Part shown: in pieces, positions 63,588 through 64,000 of the stretch
How the letters are laid out: every line of letters starts with the position of its first letter
How positions within the stretch are numbered: the first letter of the stretch is position 1
Assembly (NCBI GenBank): GCA_963573385.1
Contig: CAUYLG010041309.1
Span: forward strand, 62,001-126,000
Reading direction: 5' to 3'
DNA: 64,000 bases
DNA from: Cacajao melanocephalus
Lineage: Eukaryota; Chordata; Mammalia; Primates; Pitheciidae
Position numbers and translations under genes: made by a program
The notes under the pieces: model-generated
Seen by the model: only the letters and a program-made list of their open reading frames with translations
Databases searched by the model: none
What the model was told of the DNA's origin: nothing

Positions 63588-64000
63588 GAGCAGTACTGGA
63601 GACAAATTAGTCACTGATATGACGGCAGACTTTAAAAATACTTTCCAAAAAATGAAGTAAAAAAAATTCAAGAATCTTCAAAGTTTCTTGAAATAGAGAA
63701 AAAATCAAAACTGCAGATGAAAAAAGCAGCTCATTGTGTCTCAGAGAGAAAATTCTGTAGAAAATTACTGAGACCAAATTACATTCTGTTGAGATTACTA
63801 ATTTTGAAGACAAAGAAAGAAATGCCAGCTTTTGCTACAAACAATCAGGGAGTAACAGCAAGTTACCTACTAGGGCAAAAATATCAGGTAAACCTTACAG
63901 TTCTTTCCAAAAATATTGAAGGGAAAAAACGTCTACAGATTTTTTTGAAGGTAGAGGGAGAAGAACATGTGATGTAATCATTTTATACCTACTCAAATCG

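Overview
This window is primate nuclear DNA, human or a close relative. It carries about 44 Alu copies on both strands, plus L1, L2, MIR, hAT/Tigger-type DNA transposons and a THE1-type LTR, and the coding sequence is cut into short exons with GT-AG introns. No bacterial, phage or organellar signature is present.

The only functional gene I can support is MAP4K5 (KHS1/GCKR), a germinal-centre-kinase-family Ser/Thr kinase, read on the minus strand. Eighteen consecutive coding exons run from 48529 down to 3206. They join without any phase conflict into 1398 coding bases, covering about residues 57-521 of the roughly 846-residue protein. In transcript order they encode: the alphaC helix region, hinge and Met gatekeeper (48.5-47.9 kb), HRD catalytic loop (38.5 kb), DFG and activation segment (37.3 kb), APE and alphaF (31.2 kb), C-lobe (29.3-24.9 kb), the acidic and proline-rich linker (24.9-4.1 kb) and the start of the CNH domain (3.2 kb). 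The first exons (N-terminus, glycine loop, VAIK-type lysine) should lie beyond 64000. The rest of the CNH domain should lie below position 1.

Layout: 1-3.2 kb, intron with Alus and an old L1-like repeat. 3.2-9.5 kb, seven linker/CNH exons. 9.5-18.5 kb, large intron with L1 fragments, a putative LTR and a chimeric Alu insertion. 18.5-24.9 kb, intron built on a degraded L2. 24.9-31.2 kb, C-lobe exons among Alus, a hAT element and a G-rich microsatellite. 31.2-37.3 kb, intron with an antisense C2H2 zinc-finger pseudogene. 37.3-38.5 kb, catalytic-core exon cluster. 38.5-44.9 kb, intron filled with an antisense old L1 plus later insertions. 44.9-48.5 kb, N-lobe and hinge exons. 48.5-64 kb, one long intron with Alus, a solo THE1-type LTR and L1 copies.

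I found no CpG-island promoter, no RNA gene and no second functional gene, and nothing that looks like a new multi-gene system. The observations most worth checking are an Alu insertion that appears to have carried about 290 bp of downstream sequence with it (11.07-11.69 kb), a very weak 5' splice site after the activation-segment exon, a long UG repeat in the transcript near an exon, and inverted Alu pairs bracketing kinase exons. Repeat family names come from recognition by eye and are approximate. Residue numbers follow my recollection of the known MAP4K5 protein.
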